Source: Mycobacterium lepromatosis
GTDB lineage: Bacteria; Actinomycetota; Actinomycetes; Mycobacteriales; Mycobacteriaceae
NCBI RefSeq assembly: GCF_000975265.2
Contig: NZ_CP083405.1
Location: 2,728,001 to 2,792,000, forward strand
Direction: 5' to 3'
Length of the DNA: 64,000 nt
The position numbers were made by a program, and so were the translations under genes. The number at the start of each line of letters is the position of its first letter. The first letter of the stretch is position 1. Positions 39,032-48,288 of the stretch are shown here, piece after piece. The notes beneath the pieces were generated by a model, which did no database searches, had not been told where the DNA came from, and was given only the letters and a program-made list of their open reading frames with translations.

Positions 39032-41169
39032 AGTGATTGCCGTGTTTTAGCCTGGCTTCTGAGGTGCGTTCTGAATCAGGTCACATAATCGCCCACACGC
39101 CGCTAAACTCGTGATTCCCTCGGCCACCGAACGGACCGCAGCTGCAGACGGGTCGATGCCCAACCTCCCGATCATAGCGATACCCCAGCATTCACACCAT
39201 CCTTTGCGTCATGCTCGATACTAGCTGCCCAGAACTATGTCCTACAACCAATCCACGGCAATGCTACCTAACAGACCACGGTTATCGCAGATACCATCAA
39301 TGTAACGCCTACACTGGCAGCAATATTGCAGAATGCATACGGTAGTCCTGTTGTGGCACTGTCGACGCCTACGACTGTTTCTGCTACACCGACAGCGACT
39401 GGAAGACGATTCGCTGGCAAAGTTCACCATTTTGGCACAGTCGATCCGGGGGGATAGTGGATTATTGTACCGAGATTTGCAGCTGGCTATATCCGACATC
39501 CGACGGGACACAGCTTCCGGCCGCCGGTGTCAGTATGAGAGTGGCAGTTGTTCCGACCCGCCAGCGCCGTGACTTGATGCACACGCATGATACTGACCTA
39601 CCTACACCGACGCATCGCTGCCGACAGGTATCGGATTGCCGTGCTGACGGCCAGCTGCGGCAGTACTGACAATCGGTTCGGGTAGAAAGGCCCGGCTACC
39701 ATCAGGCATGAGTTGAGGGTTGAATGCGGTCCTGTGCGTTTCCACGTTGACGCCCCCCGATCCGGGCAAGGTACGACTGGGTGCATCCCGCTGACCACCG
39801 AAGCAAGTTCACCGCGATTTGTGAACGTTGATGACTAAAACACGCCGGGTAAACTACAACTACTAGTGTAATTTACAATTCCCACCCATTGTGTGGAGGA
39901 GTGGTTGACTGACGGTGACACCACCCGCGGCGGCACAGCGTGGTTCACAATGCTCCATACCGATGATTACGCCCTATAATGAAGTATTTAACGCAATCCG
40001 ATGACAGTGCGGTGGGAGGTGGGTTGCCCGGTATCACCGTCATCACCGTCGACGGGCATATCGCTTTCGACACCGCCCAATTGGACTCGCAGCCGTTCGT
40101 TCTGGCGACTACTGGCATAGGCAAAGTCAATGTGCGGCTGACTTCGACCATTACCCATTAGGACGATCTTTGACGGCGACCTCTCGCGGACATCCCTACC
40201 AAGCTTGCGACGCGCCGTTGCCAGAACAAACTACACACCGTCCTGGCCGTTTCCGACGGGTCCACCGGAGGTAGCCGATTCGACCTACAGATCACCGACA
40301 ATCGTGCCCGGTGCCTGCCCACCGACGCGCCGGCCAAGATCGAAATGAACTTTTTACTGTGACGGGCAGTCTGTACCTGAACACTCATCGCGCTTTAGAA
40401 CTGACTTGGGGATAGCTATTGACGCCGTCGCACTGGTTGAACATGTTTATACGGCATTCGCCCACGCTGTCTCTACCCAGACCGATTATCGGTTTTAGCG
40501 CTCCGGCAGCGAGATTGAGCCGACCACTAAAGGCACCCGCAACACTCGGGCGGACCAGCTGATGCCGGTGCCGGCACGGAAATAATCACAGCGGCCACTA
40601 GACCAGCGTCCAGCCCAGTTAGCACCTCCCGTCAGCACGCACAGGTCCCCAGGCCGACCGGCGTACAACGCCCGCGTACGGTCCAGTTATCGGACCACCC
40701 CAAAACATCGTCAATACTATTTGTGTCGAGACACATTCGCTTGGGCTAAGAACAGCACCGGTAAGTACAGTATAGTACACTGCGGCGCGCGTAACCTCCA
40801 CGGGTCACTGCAGCCTAACGGCATGTCGGTCAACAGCGCCCACACACTTTCTTCCAGCAGAAATGCAACGCACCCATAGCTGACCATGGTCGACAGCCGG
40901 AATCTTGGCAGTATCTGGCGCAGCCACGTTCGACTAAGGTGAGCTGCATCAATAAATATACACAGCGATGTCAGCGAGTTCGATCAGATTGTCTTCGGAC
41001 ACAACGGCTGGGGGTGCTCGATGCGGTAGCGCCGATGACTACCCGCCCCCGTGCACAGGGTCGCAATAGTCACCACCAGCTGGGCTGCGGATACCGTTAC
41101 TGGCCGATCCCGCGGTGACCGGTCGATGAATTGGGCCGTCAAGGCGTCTAGGTCGAGAAAAATCATCCT
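39032..41169. other. Two kilobases without recognisable genes; likely rearrangement junction
   Basis: No family could be recognised in over 2 kb on either strand. Short open pieces exist: at 39979-40161 GGGLPGITVITVDGHIAFDT, at about 40200-40360 VLAVSDGSTGGSRFDLQITD, and near 39330-39420 VVALSTPTTVSATPTATG. None matches a protein I know. To the left synteny corresponds to Rv0223c reading backward; to the right it corresponds to Rv0166 reading forward. The joint must therefore lie here or close by. No Mce1R-like regulator gene was found upstream of fadD5. Confidence 0.45.
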
Positions 41170-42418
41170 GCAGGATTTCCCTACCCGGTAACAGAAAATG
41201 CACCACGGTTACATGAGCTGATCTGCGGCACCGTCGAAACTGGGTGCTGATGGGGGTGGCGGCCGTCGTCGGGTTCGGGCACCGGGTGATGATCCTGTTA
41301 CTCAACAGCCCGCAAGACCTCGCGCCGTTGCTGGCCGCCAACATACTTGGGTCCCATTGCGGCCGTGCCGAACTTCCGGTTCACTTTGGCCTAGACCGTC
41401 GCCCTGCTCGAGGAGTACGAATCACGGGTGATGTTCGCCGAAGCCGTACTGGCGCCAGGGGTCACCGCTGTTCGTGACATCCAACCCGTGCTAAGTAATG
41501 ATTGTCTCCACCGATGGCTCCTCTGAGGAGCATATGTCCAGCTAGAAAGATCTAGTCAATGAGCCCGGCGAGGTACCCGAATCGGTGGATATCGCGAAAG
41601 ACTCACCGCCTCTCATACATACATTATGATGTATGTATGAGTCGTCCCATTAGGGTACCGTGTTGGCGCACATCAACTTGCTTGGCCGGGCAATCACGTC
41701 GTTTTATCTAAGCGGAGCCAATATTAACAGCGATATCGGTTTCATCGGCGTCCTGTTGTTCCACATTGCTGGCACCGGCCACATGCTGACCGGTGTTCTG
41801 CTGGGCATATCTGTAGCCAATGCCGGCGACTTTCTCCGAAGCCCTGATGCGGGCAGCATTCGGTCCGGCCGAGATGTCGCTGGTCACTTGCCTGCGGGCT
41901 GGGCGACGCGCGAACCGTAAGCGCGGATCGGTCGGCGCGGTAATCCAGACAGTCGCCGCCCGGGTGATGGTCGACGAGAACATGAACGACGTAGCTGTTG
42001 GCTGAAGTGGTGGAAACCATTTACCGACCGCCGACATGGATGAGCGGTTAATTTGGAACAACTCGGCAGCTACCTCGGAGGTGTTTGCTGGCGGCTGGTT
42101 CCATTCCGAAAACCTCACTTAAAGAGGCCAGGATAGCTACTCTGGGAGGTGGATCGCAAGAAGTACACGAGATCACCACCGGCGGTGAGAACATACTCAC
42201 CAGCCATCCCGACATGGTCGAGGTCTCCACCAGCGGGTAGGCTCACAAAAAGTGGAGCGAGATGCCGATCGCGGCTGTAAAGAATTGAGCATTTGCGGCT
42301 CGCAAGGACTAACTGAGTTCTTGACTGAATCGGCTCGCGCGCTACAAAACACCCTGCAACGCTTGAGATTGTAATGCGACTGCTTCGCAACCCAGCAGGT
42401 AAGGTGCTCAAAAATTAA
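41170..42418 (+). pseudogene. fadD5: Fatty-acyl-CoA synthetase FadD5, pseudogene
   Basis: FadD5 would activate fatty acids to acyl-CoA and heads the mce1 operon in M. tuberculosis. Pieces in order: FGHRVMILLLNSPQDLAPLL with AANILG near 41275-41350, FAEAVLAPGVTAVRDIQPV near 41430, VLAHINLLG and SGANINSDIGFIGVLLFHIA near 41660-41775, RKRGSVGAVIQTVAARVM near 41910, NMNDVAVG, GGENILTSHPDMVEVS near 42180-42230, LARYKTP and, in another frame, RNPAGKVLKN before a TAA. The ATP-binding P-loop that should precede VLAHINL is missing, and a perfect 13-bp palindrome stands there. It is dead, while the downstream mce1 genes are intact. Confidence 0.88.
41612..41641. repeat. Perfect 13-bp inverted repeat in the fadD5 remnant
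   Basis: The arms CTCATACATACAT (41612-41624) and ATGTATGTATGAG (41629-41641) flank TATG. The element stands where the AMP-binding P-loop codons would be. Confidence 0.9.
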
Positions 42419-42722
42419 AACTGCCATTGCGTTTTATGTTTTTAGTGAGGGGTACGAAAGAAATTCGGTACCACGATATTTTAGATAACCAAAAGGGATT
42501 GTTGACAGAGTCGAGGGGTGCGCTCTGAGCGTTGATAAAAGATCAATTCGGCAGATGCGGTACACATGCGGTAGACCATCGGGTACATTCCTCTGGTCTC
42601 CGTTACCGCTTGTGGGTAGGGAGCCGATGGGTTACTGCAGTACGGTCGGAACAAGAACCAAGGAGGTGGCGTTGTGACACGATCTGCCGCGGCATCTATG
42701 GTTCCGGCGTGAGGGGTCAGCG
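42419..42722. promoter_or_regulatory. Region upstream of the mce1 operon
   Basis: These 304 bases separate the dead fadD5 from yrbE1A. Because fadD5 is broken by many stops, transcription probably starts here or passes through the remnant. TTGTTGACAGAG at about 42499 could hold a -35 element, but no matching -10 is convincing. No repeat resembling a GntR operator stands out. Confidence 0.35.
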
Positions 42723-43526
42723 GTGATGACGAAGACGCGCTCGAGGCTGGTCGAGTATGCCCGCACCAAACACCAGACGCCCCTGGTTCTTGTTGGCGGG
42801 TTCTTCCAAATGCTCGTGTTGACCGGAAAGGCGTTGTTCCGTCGGCCATTCCAATGGAGCGAGTTCGTACTACAGTGCTGGTTCATTATGCGGGTTGCAT
42901 TCCTGCCGACCGTCATGGTGTCGATTCCGTTGACCGTCCTGCTGATCTTCACCCTTAACGTCCTGCTGGCTCAGTTCAGCGCCGCAGACTTATCCGGCGC
43001 AGGCGCGGCGATCGGGGCGGTCACCCAGCTCGGTCCGTTGACCACGGTGCTGGTGGTGGCCGGTGCCGGATCGACGTCAATCTGTGCGGACCTGGGTGCG
43101 CGCACTATCCGCGAGGAGATCGACGCGATGGAGGTTCTCGGCATCGACCCCATCCATAGGCTGGTAGTGCCCCGGGTCCTTGCCGCGACGCTGGTCGCCA
43201 CGCTGCTCAACAGCTTGGTTATCACCGTGGGCCTAGTGGGCGGCTACCTCTTCGGGGTTTATCTGCAGAATGTTTCGGGCGGTGCCTATCTTGCTACTCT
43301 GACAACTATTACCGGTCTTCCCGAAGTGGTGATAGCGACTGTCAAAGCCGCGATGTTTGGACTCATCGCTGGCTTGATCGGCTGTTATCGTGGGCTTATT
43401 GTACGCGGTGGCCCCAACGGACTTGGCATCGCCGTTAACGAGACCGTGGTGCTTTGCGTGGTCGCGTTATACGCGGTCAATGTGGTTCTGACCACCATTG
43501 GCGTGCGATTCGGAACAGGGCGCTGA
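42723..43526 (+). CDS. yrbE1A: Mce1 transporter permease YrbE1A (267 aa)
   Basis: A MlaE-family permease of the Mce1 ATP-driven importer, which takes up fatty and mycolic acids across the envelope. It has an N-terminal interface helix, about five membrane helices and the MlaE core GAVTQLGPLTTVLVVAGAGS. The conserved ARTIREEIDAMEVLGIDPIH is the coupling-helix motif contacting the ATPase (MceG/Mkl, encoded elsewhere). The start is GTG 42723 or ATG one codon later. Its stop is one base before the yrbE1B ATG. First intact gene of the operon here because fadD5 is dead. Confidence 0.95.
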   Translation: MMTKTRSRLVEYARTKHQTPLVLVGGFFQMLVLTGKALFRRPFQWSEFVLQCWFIMRVAFLPTVMVSIPLTVLLIFTLNVLLAQFSAADLSGAGAAIGAVTQLGPLTTVLVVAGAGSTSICADLGARTIREEIDAMEVLGIDPIHRLVVPRVLAATLVATLLNSLVITVGLVGGYLFGVYLQNVSGGAYLATLTTITGLPEVVIATVKAAMFGLIAGLIGCYRGLIVRGGPNGLGIAVNETVVLCVVALYAVNVVLTTIGVRFGTGR

Positions 43527-43527
43527 C

Positions 43528-44397
43528 ATGTCAACCGCTGCCGTGTTGCGCGCCCGTTTTCCGCGGGCCGTCGCCAATCTGAATCGTTATGGCGGAGCTG
43601 CGGCCCGCGGAATTGACGACATCGGCCAGATGAGCTGGTTTGGCCTGGTAACCCTCGGAAACATCCCTAATGCGCTGAGCCGCTATCGCAAAGAAACGCT
43701 GCGCCTGATCGCCCAGATCGGGATGGGCACTGGTGCAATGGCCGTCGTTGGTGGCACCGCTGCGATCGTCGGGTTCGTTACACTCTCCGGTAGCTCCCTG
43801 GTCGCTATCCAGGGTTTCGCGTCGCTGGGTGCCATCGGGGTCGAGGCGTTTACCGGCTTCTTCGCCGCCCTGATCAACGTGCGCATCGCTGCCCCCGTGA
43901 TCATGGGTATCGTCATGGCTGCCACCGTCGGCGCCGGCGCCACCGCCGAATTGGGGGCGATGCGTATCAGCGAAGAGATCGATGCCCTGGAAGTGATGGG
44001 CATCAAGTCGATCTCGTTTCTGGTGACTACTCGGATTCTGGCCGGGCTGGTCGTGATCATTCCGCTTTACGCGTTGGCGATGATCATGGCGTTCCTGTCT
44101 CCACATATCACCACGACAGTGCTCTACGGGCAGTCAAATGGCACGTATGAGCACTACTTCCGGACATTCCTGCGTCCCGAGGACGTTCTTTGGTCGTTCT
44201 TGGAGGCCGTGATAATCACAGCGGTTGTGATGATCACGCATTGCTACTACGGGTATACCGCCAGCGGCGGACCTGTCGGCGTCGGTGAGGCCGTCGGGCG
44301 ATCGATGCGCTTCTCTTTGGTGTCGGTGCAGGTTGTTGTTTTGTCCGCCGCGTTGGCGCTTTATGGCGTAGACCCCAACTTCGCTTTGACGGCATAG
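43528..44397 (+). CDS. yrbE1B: Mce1 transporter permease YrbE1B (289 aa)
   Basis: Second MlaE-type permease, forming the membrane dimer with YrbE1A. Seen: QIGMGTGAMAVVGGTAAIVG, the core segment GIVMAATVGAGATAELGAMR, and the coupling motif RISEEIDALEVMGIKSISF. ATG 43528 gives 289 residues, the same length as the M. tuberculosis protein. The frame is open ten codons upstream but that part overlaps yrbE1A. It starts one base after the yrbE1A stop and ends two bases before mce1A, so translation is coupled. Confidence 0.95.
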   Translation: MSTAAVLRARFPRAVANLNRYGGAAARGIDDIGQMSWFGLVTLGNIPNALSRYRKETLRLIAQIGMGTGAMAVVGGTAAIVGFVTLSGSSLVAIQGFASLGAIGVEAFTGFFAALINVRIAAPVIMGIVMAATVGAGATAELGAMRISEEIDALEVMGIKSISFLVTTRILAGLVVIIPLYALAMIMAFLSPHITTTVLYGQSNGTYEHYFRTFLRPEDVLWSFLEAVIITAVVMITHCYYGYTASGGPVGVGEAVGRSMRFSLVSVQVVVLSAALALYGVDPNFALTA

Positions 44398-44399
44398 CG

Positions 44400-45725
44400 A
44401 TGACATCATCAGCAAAAATCAACGCGTCACGAAAGCCGCCATACAAATTGGCCGGAGTCGGCCTGCTGGTCGTAACTTTAGTGATTTTCGGGTTGGTCTA
44501 CGGACAGTTTCGTGGAAATTTCACCCCTAAGATCAAGTTGACGATGCTGGCCGATCGAGCTGGGTTGGTGATGGATCGGGGCTCGAAGGTAACCTATAAC
44601 GGGGCTGAAATTGGCCGGGTCGCCAACATCGCGGAGACTGTGCGGGACGGCAAGCGGGTCGCCGAATTCACCTTGGATGTATATCCACGGTACCTGTCTC
44701 TAATTCCGGCCAATGTGAACGCCGACATCAAGGGGACCACGGTCTTCGGCGGCAAGCACGTGTCCTTGACAACGCCGGAACATCCGTCGCAGAAAAGGCT
44801 CACACCGCAGACCGTGATCGACGCCAGGTCGGTGACCACGGAGATCAACACTTTGTTCCAGACCATAACATCAATTGCGGAGAAAGTGGATCCGATCAAG
44901 CTCAACCTGACGCTGAGCGCGGCTGCGCAATCACTGGCTGGGCTTGGCGAGAGGTTCGGACAATCAATCGTCAATGGAAACGCGGTTCTTGACGACGTCA
45001 ATTCGCAACTGCCGCAGGCCCGTCACGACATCCAACAGCTGGCGGCCCTGGAGGACATTTACGCCGACTCCGCTTCGGATTTGTTTGATTTCCTTAATAA
45101 TTCAATCATCACATCGCGCACGATCAACCAACAGCAAAAGGACTTAGACCAAGTGTTATTGGCTGCGGTCGGGTTCGGCAACACCGGCACGGACATCTTC
45201 TCCCGCAGCGGGCCGTATCTGGTGCGGGGTACCGCTGACCTGGTGCCCACGGCCCAGTTGTTGGATGCCTACAGTCCGGCGATCTTCTGCACCCTGCGCA
45301 ACTATCATGACGTCGAACCCAAGGTTGCATCGTTTCTCGGCGGCAACGGCTACTCCCTCAATGATCATATCGAACTGCTGTCTGGGTTGGGATTCCTGTT
45401 GAATCCGACATCAGCGATATCCATCCTCGGGGCAGGAGTTCTCTCGCAAGGACTGCTAACGCCACTCGGGCTAGCCGGAGTGGTAAACGGGGCAGTTAAT
45501 CCCTACATCTATCCGGAAAATCTGCCGCGGGTGAACGCTCGAGGTGGGCCGGGGGGGGCGCCGGGTTGCTGGCAGCACATCACCCGTGATCTCTGGCCCG
45601 CACCCGAGTTAGTCATGGACACCGGCAGCAGCATTGCGCCGTACAACCACTTGGACACCGGTTCACCCTACGCCATCGAGTACGTCTGGGGCCGTCAAGT
45701 AGGGGATAACACAATCAACCCATGA
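44400..45725 (+). CDS. mce1A: Mce-family protein Mce1A (441 aa)
   Basis: Lipid-shuttling subunit of the Mce1 hexamer, also known as the mycobacterial cell-entry protein. An N-terminal membrane anchor (GVGLLVVTLVIFGLVYGQF) is followed by the MCE/MlaD domain (about residues 40-120: FTPKIKLTMLADRAGLVMDR and VTYNGAEIGRV). A long helical region (about 150-310) builds the tunnel, and a C-terminal DUF3407 tail ends at GRQVGDNTINP. The anchor and MCE domain fit family length. The C-terminus is slightly shorter than the M. tuberculosis protein I recall. A run of seven G at 45550-45556 encodes GPGGAP and is slippage-prone. Its stop overlaps the mce1B start by four bases. Confidence 0.96.
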   Translation: MTSSAKINASRKPPYKLAGVGLLVVTLVIFGLVYGQFRGNFTPKIKLTMLADRAGLVMDRGSKVTYNGAEIGRVANIAETVRDGKRVAEFTLDVYPRYLSLIPANVNADIKGTTVFGGKHVSLTTPEHPSQKRLTPQTVIDARSVTTEINTLFQTITSIAEKVDPIKLNLTLSAAAQSLAGLGERFGQSIVNGNAVLDDVNSQLPQARHDIQQLAALEDIYADSASDLFDFLNNSIITSRTINQQQKDLDQVLLAAVGFGNTGTDIFSRSGPYLVRGTADLVPTAQLLDAYSPAIFCTLRNYHDVEPKVASFLGGNGYSLNDHIELLSGLGFLLNPTSAISILGAGVLSQGLLTPLGLAGVVNGAVNPYIYPENLPRVNARGGPGGAPGCWQHITRDLWPAPELVMDTGSSIAPYNHLDTGSPYAIEYVWGRQVGDNTINP

Positions 45726-46762
45726 AAATTACCGGTACTGTCGTCCGCCTCAGCATCTTTTCGTTGGTGCTGTTGCTGTTCACTGTGATGATCATCGTGG
45801 TGTTCGGTCAGATGCGTTTCGGCCGGACCAATGGGTACACGGCGGAGTTCACCAACATCAGCGGTCTGCGGCCGGGCCAATTTGTTCGTGCTTCGGGAGT
45901 GGAGGTGGGCAAAGTCGACTCTGTTGCGCTGATCGATGGTGGCACGCGGGTGCGGGTGAAATTCAACGTCGATCGCTCGGTGCCGCTGTATCAGTCGACG
46001 ACAGCACAGATCCGCTACCTCGACCTGATTGGCAATCGCTACCTGGAGCTCAAGCGCGGCGAGGGACAAGGATCAGAAAAGATAATGCCGCCGGGCGGAT
46101 TCATCCCGCTGTCACGGACGTCGCCGGCGCTTGACCTCGACGCATTGATTGGTGGTTTCAAACCGCTGTTTCGGGCGCTCGACCCCGACAAGATCAACAC
46201 CATCGCCTCGGCCATCGTCGCCGTGTTCCAGGGTCAGGGCGGAACTATAAACGACATCCTCGACCAAACCGCTCAGCTGACCACTGCTATTGGCGAGCGG
46301 GACCAGGCTATCGGTGAGGTGGTTAAAAATTTAAACGTCGTGTTGGACACGACTGTTCGGCATCGCAAAGAATTCGACCAGACCGTCAACAACCTAGAGA
46401 TATTGATCACCGGGCTCAAGGATCACGGTGATCAGTTGGCGGGCAGCTTTGCGCACATTAGCAACGCCGCGGGGACGGTGGCTGATCTGCTGGCTGAGGA
46501 CCACACGCTGTTGCACAAATCAATCAACTATCTGGATGGGATTCAGCTGCCGCTGATCGATCAGCGGCAGCAGCTGGAGGACTACCTTCATAAATTACCG
46601 ACCGCGTTGAACCAGATCGGGCGCACGGTCGGTTCCTACGGGGATTTCGTGAACTTCTACTCCTGTGACATCACGCTCAAGATCAATGGGTTGCAGCCTG
46701 GTGGGCCCGTCCGCACGGTCCGGCTTTTCCAGCAGCCGACGGGTCGGTGCACGCCGCAATGA
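45722..46762 (+). CDS. mce1B: Mce-family protein Mce1B (346 aa)
   Basis: Second MCE subunit of the Mce1 complex. A membrane helix (SLVLLLFTVMIIVVFGQMRF) is followed by the MCE domain (YTAEFTNISGLRPGQFVRAS and GVEVGKVDSVAL), then a coiled helical domain with heptad-like repeats (NDILDQTAQLTTAIGERDQA). It ends with the short Cys-containing tail GDFVNFYSCDITLKINGL. It starts by the ATGA overlap with mce1A and ends by ATGA overlap with mce1C. The stretch at 46546-46571 forms a perfect 26-base palindrome inside the QLPLIDQRQQ codons. Length is normal. Confidence 0.95.
   Translation: MKITGTVVRLSIFSLVLLLFTVMIIVVFGQMRFGRTNGYTAEFTNISGLRPGQFVRASGVEVGKVDSVALIDGGTRVRVKFNVDRSVPLYQSTTAQIRYLDLIGNRYLELKRGEGQGSEKIMPPGGFIPLSRTSPALDLDALIGGFKPLFRALDPDKINTIASAIVAVFQGQGGTINDILDQTAQLTTAIGERDQAIGEVVKNLNVVLDTTVRHRKEFDQTVNNLEILITGLKDHGDQLAGSFAHISNAAGTVADLLAEDHTLLHKSINYLDGIQLPLIDQRQQLEDYLHKLPTALNQIGRTVGSYGDFVNFYSCDITLKINGLQPGGPVRTVRLFQQPTGRCTPQ
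46546..46571. repeat. Perfect 26-base palindrome inside mce1B
   Basis: GCTGCCGCTGATC (46546-46558) is followed directly by its complement GATCAGCGGCAGC (46559-46571) with no spacer. It may be chance in GC-rich coding DNA, but the length is unusual. Confidence 0.8.
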
Positions 46763-48288
46763 GAACGCTGGAACTCCCCAATCGACTTCGCATCGGACTC
46801 ACCGGCATCCTGGTGGTCCTTCTACTAATCGGCGTGGGCCAAAGTTTCACCAGTGTCCCGATCTTGTTCGCCCGACCCAGCTACTATGGGCAGTTCACCG
46901 ACACCGGCGGACTCAAAAAGGGCGACAAGGTGCGCATCGCCGGCATGGATGTCGGCCGGGTGGAAGCGCTGCAAATCGACGGTGACCACGTCGTGATCAA
47001 GTTCTCCATCGGCACTAAACGCATCGGCACCAAGAGTCTGCTGGGGATCCGCACCGACACCGTACTCGGCAAGAAGGTCCTCGAGATCGAGACGCGCGGC
47101 ACCCAGCTGTTACGGTCCGGGGACAGTTTGCCGTTGGGCCAAAGCACGACTCCCTATCAGAGCTATGATGCGTTCTTCGACGCCACCAAGGTCGCCTCGG
47201 GCTGGAACATTGACACCATCAAGCAGTCGCTGAAGGTGGTGTCGGAAACCATTGATCAGACATATCCGCATCTAAGCGCTGCACTCGATGGTATGGCCAA
47301 GTTCTCCGACACCATCGGCACACGCGACGAGGAGATCAAACACCTAATTGCTCAGGCCAACCAGGTGGCCAGTGTCCTCGGTGACCGCAGCGCGCAAGTG
47401 GACCGATTGTTGGTCAACGCCAAGACCTTGATCGCGGCATTCAACGAACGTGGACGTGCCGTCGACGCGTTGTTGGGTAACGTCGCTGCGTTTTCTACCC
47501 AGGTGCAAGGATTGATCAACGACAACCCGAACCTCAATAACGTGCTGGAACAGTTGCACCAGCTAAGTGGCATCTTGGTTCAGCGCAAAGACGACCTAAC
47601 TAATGTTCTCATTCAGGTCGGCGCCTTCTTACCATCGTTGAATGAGGCCATCGGGTCGGGACCTTTCTTCAAGGTGGTTCTGCACAACCTGGTGCCGTAT
47701 CAGATTTTGCAGCCGTGGGTCGACGCCGCGTTTAAAAAGCGCGGTATCGACCCAGAGAACTTCTGGCGCAGCGCCGGGTTGCCGGAATTCCGGTTTCCCG
47801 ACCCCAACGGCACCCGTTTCCCGAATGGCGCACCGCCGCCTGCGCCACCGGTGAAGGAGGGCAGCCCGGAAAATCCGGGACCGGCTGTTCCACCGGGATC
47901 GCCATGCTCCTACACTCCGGCGAATCTGGGCGGCAATAACACCATCGGGGACGAGATGGGTTTGCCGCGGCCGTGGAATCCACTCCCGTGTGCTGGTGCG
48001 ACAACAGGACCGTACGGTGGACCTGCATTCCCGGCGCCGATGGACGTCCAAACGTCGCCGCCGAACCCCGATGGGTTACCCCCGATGCCAGGAATCGCGA
48101 TCGCTGGGCGACCGGGCGATCCAACTCCGAATGTCCCGGGCACTCCGGTGCCGTTACCGCCGGACGCGCCGCCAGGTGCGCGCACCGAGCAGCTGGCACC
48201 TGTTGCCCCGGAGCAGGATTCGTCAGCACCGTTCATTAACCCGGGAGGCACAGGAGATAACGGCGTCACGGGAGGTAGTCGGAATTGA
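46759..48288 (+). CDS. mce1C: Mce-family protein Mce1C (509 aa)
   Basis: Third MCE subunit. A membrane helix (IGLTGILVVLLLIGVGQSF) and the MCE domain (YYGQFTDTGGLKKGDKVRIA with GMDVGRVEAL) precede a helical tunnel region rich in Asn/Gln/Ala (AALDGMAKFSDTIGTRDEEI). The last 150 residues are Pro/Gly-rich and low in structure (PPPAPPVKEGSPENPGPAVP), a tail typical for this subunit. I start at ATG 46759, whose ATGA overlaps the mce1B stop; four more codons upstream are open. The stop TGA overlaps the TTG start of mce1D. Confidence 0.95.
   Translation: MRTLELPNRLRIGLTGILVVLLLIGVGQSFTSVPILFARPSYYGQFTDTGGLKKGDKVRIAGMDVGRVEALQIDGDHVVIKFSIGTKRIGTKSLLGIRTDTVLGKKVLEIETRGTQLLRSGDSLPLGQSTTPYQSYDAFFDATKVASGWNIDTIKQSLKVVSETIDQTYPHLSAALDGMAKFSDTIGTRDEEIKHLIAQANQVASVLGDRSAQVDRLLVNAKTLIAAFNERGRAVDALLGNVAAFSTQVQGLINDNPNLNNVLEQLHQLSGILVQRKDDLTNVLIQVGAFLPSLNEAIGSGPFFKVVLHNLVPYQILQPWVDAAFKKRGIDPENFWRSAGLPEFRFPDPNGTRFPNGAPPPAPPVKEGSPENPGPAVPPGSPCSYTPANLGGNNTIGDEMGLPRPWNPLPCAGATTGPYGGPAFPAPMDVQTSPPNPDGLPPMPGIAIAGRPGDPTPNVPGTPVPLPPDAPPGARTEQLAPVAPEQDSSAPFINPGGTGDNGVTGGSRN

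Noticed and set aside
45550..45556. Run of seven G in mce1A as a phase-variation switch
   Set aside because: The run is short, the frame is intact and the encoded GPGGAP fits the family; seven bases give little slippage.
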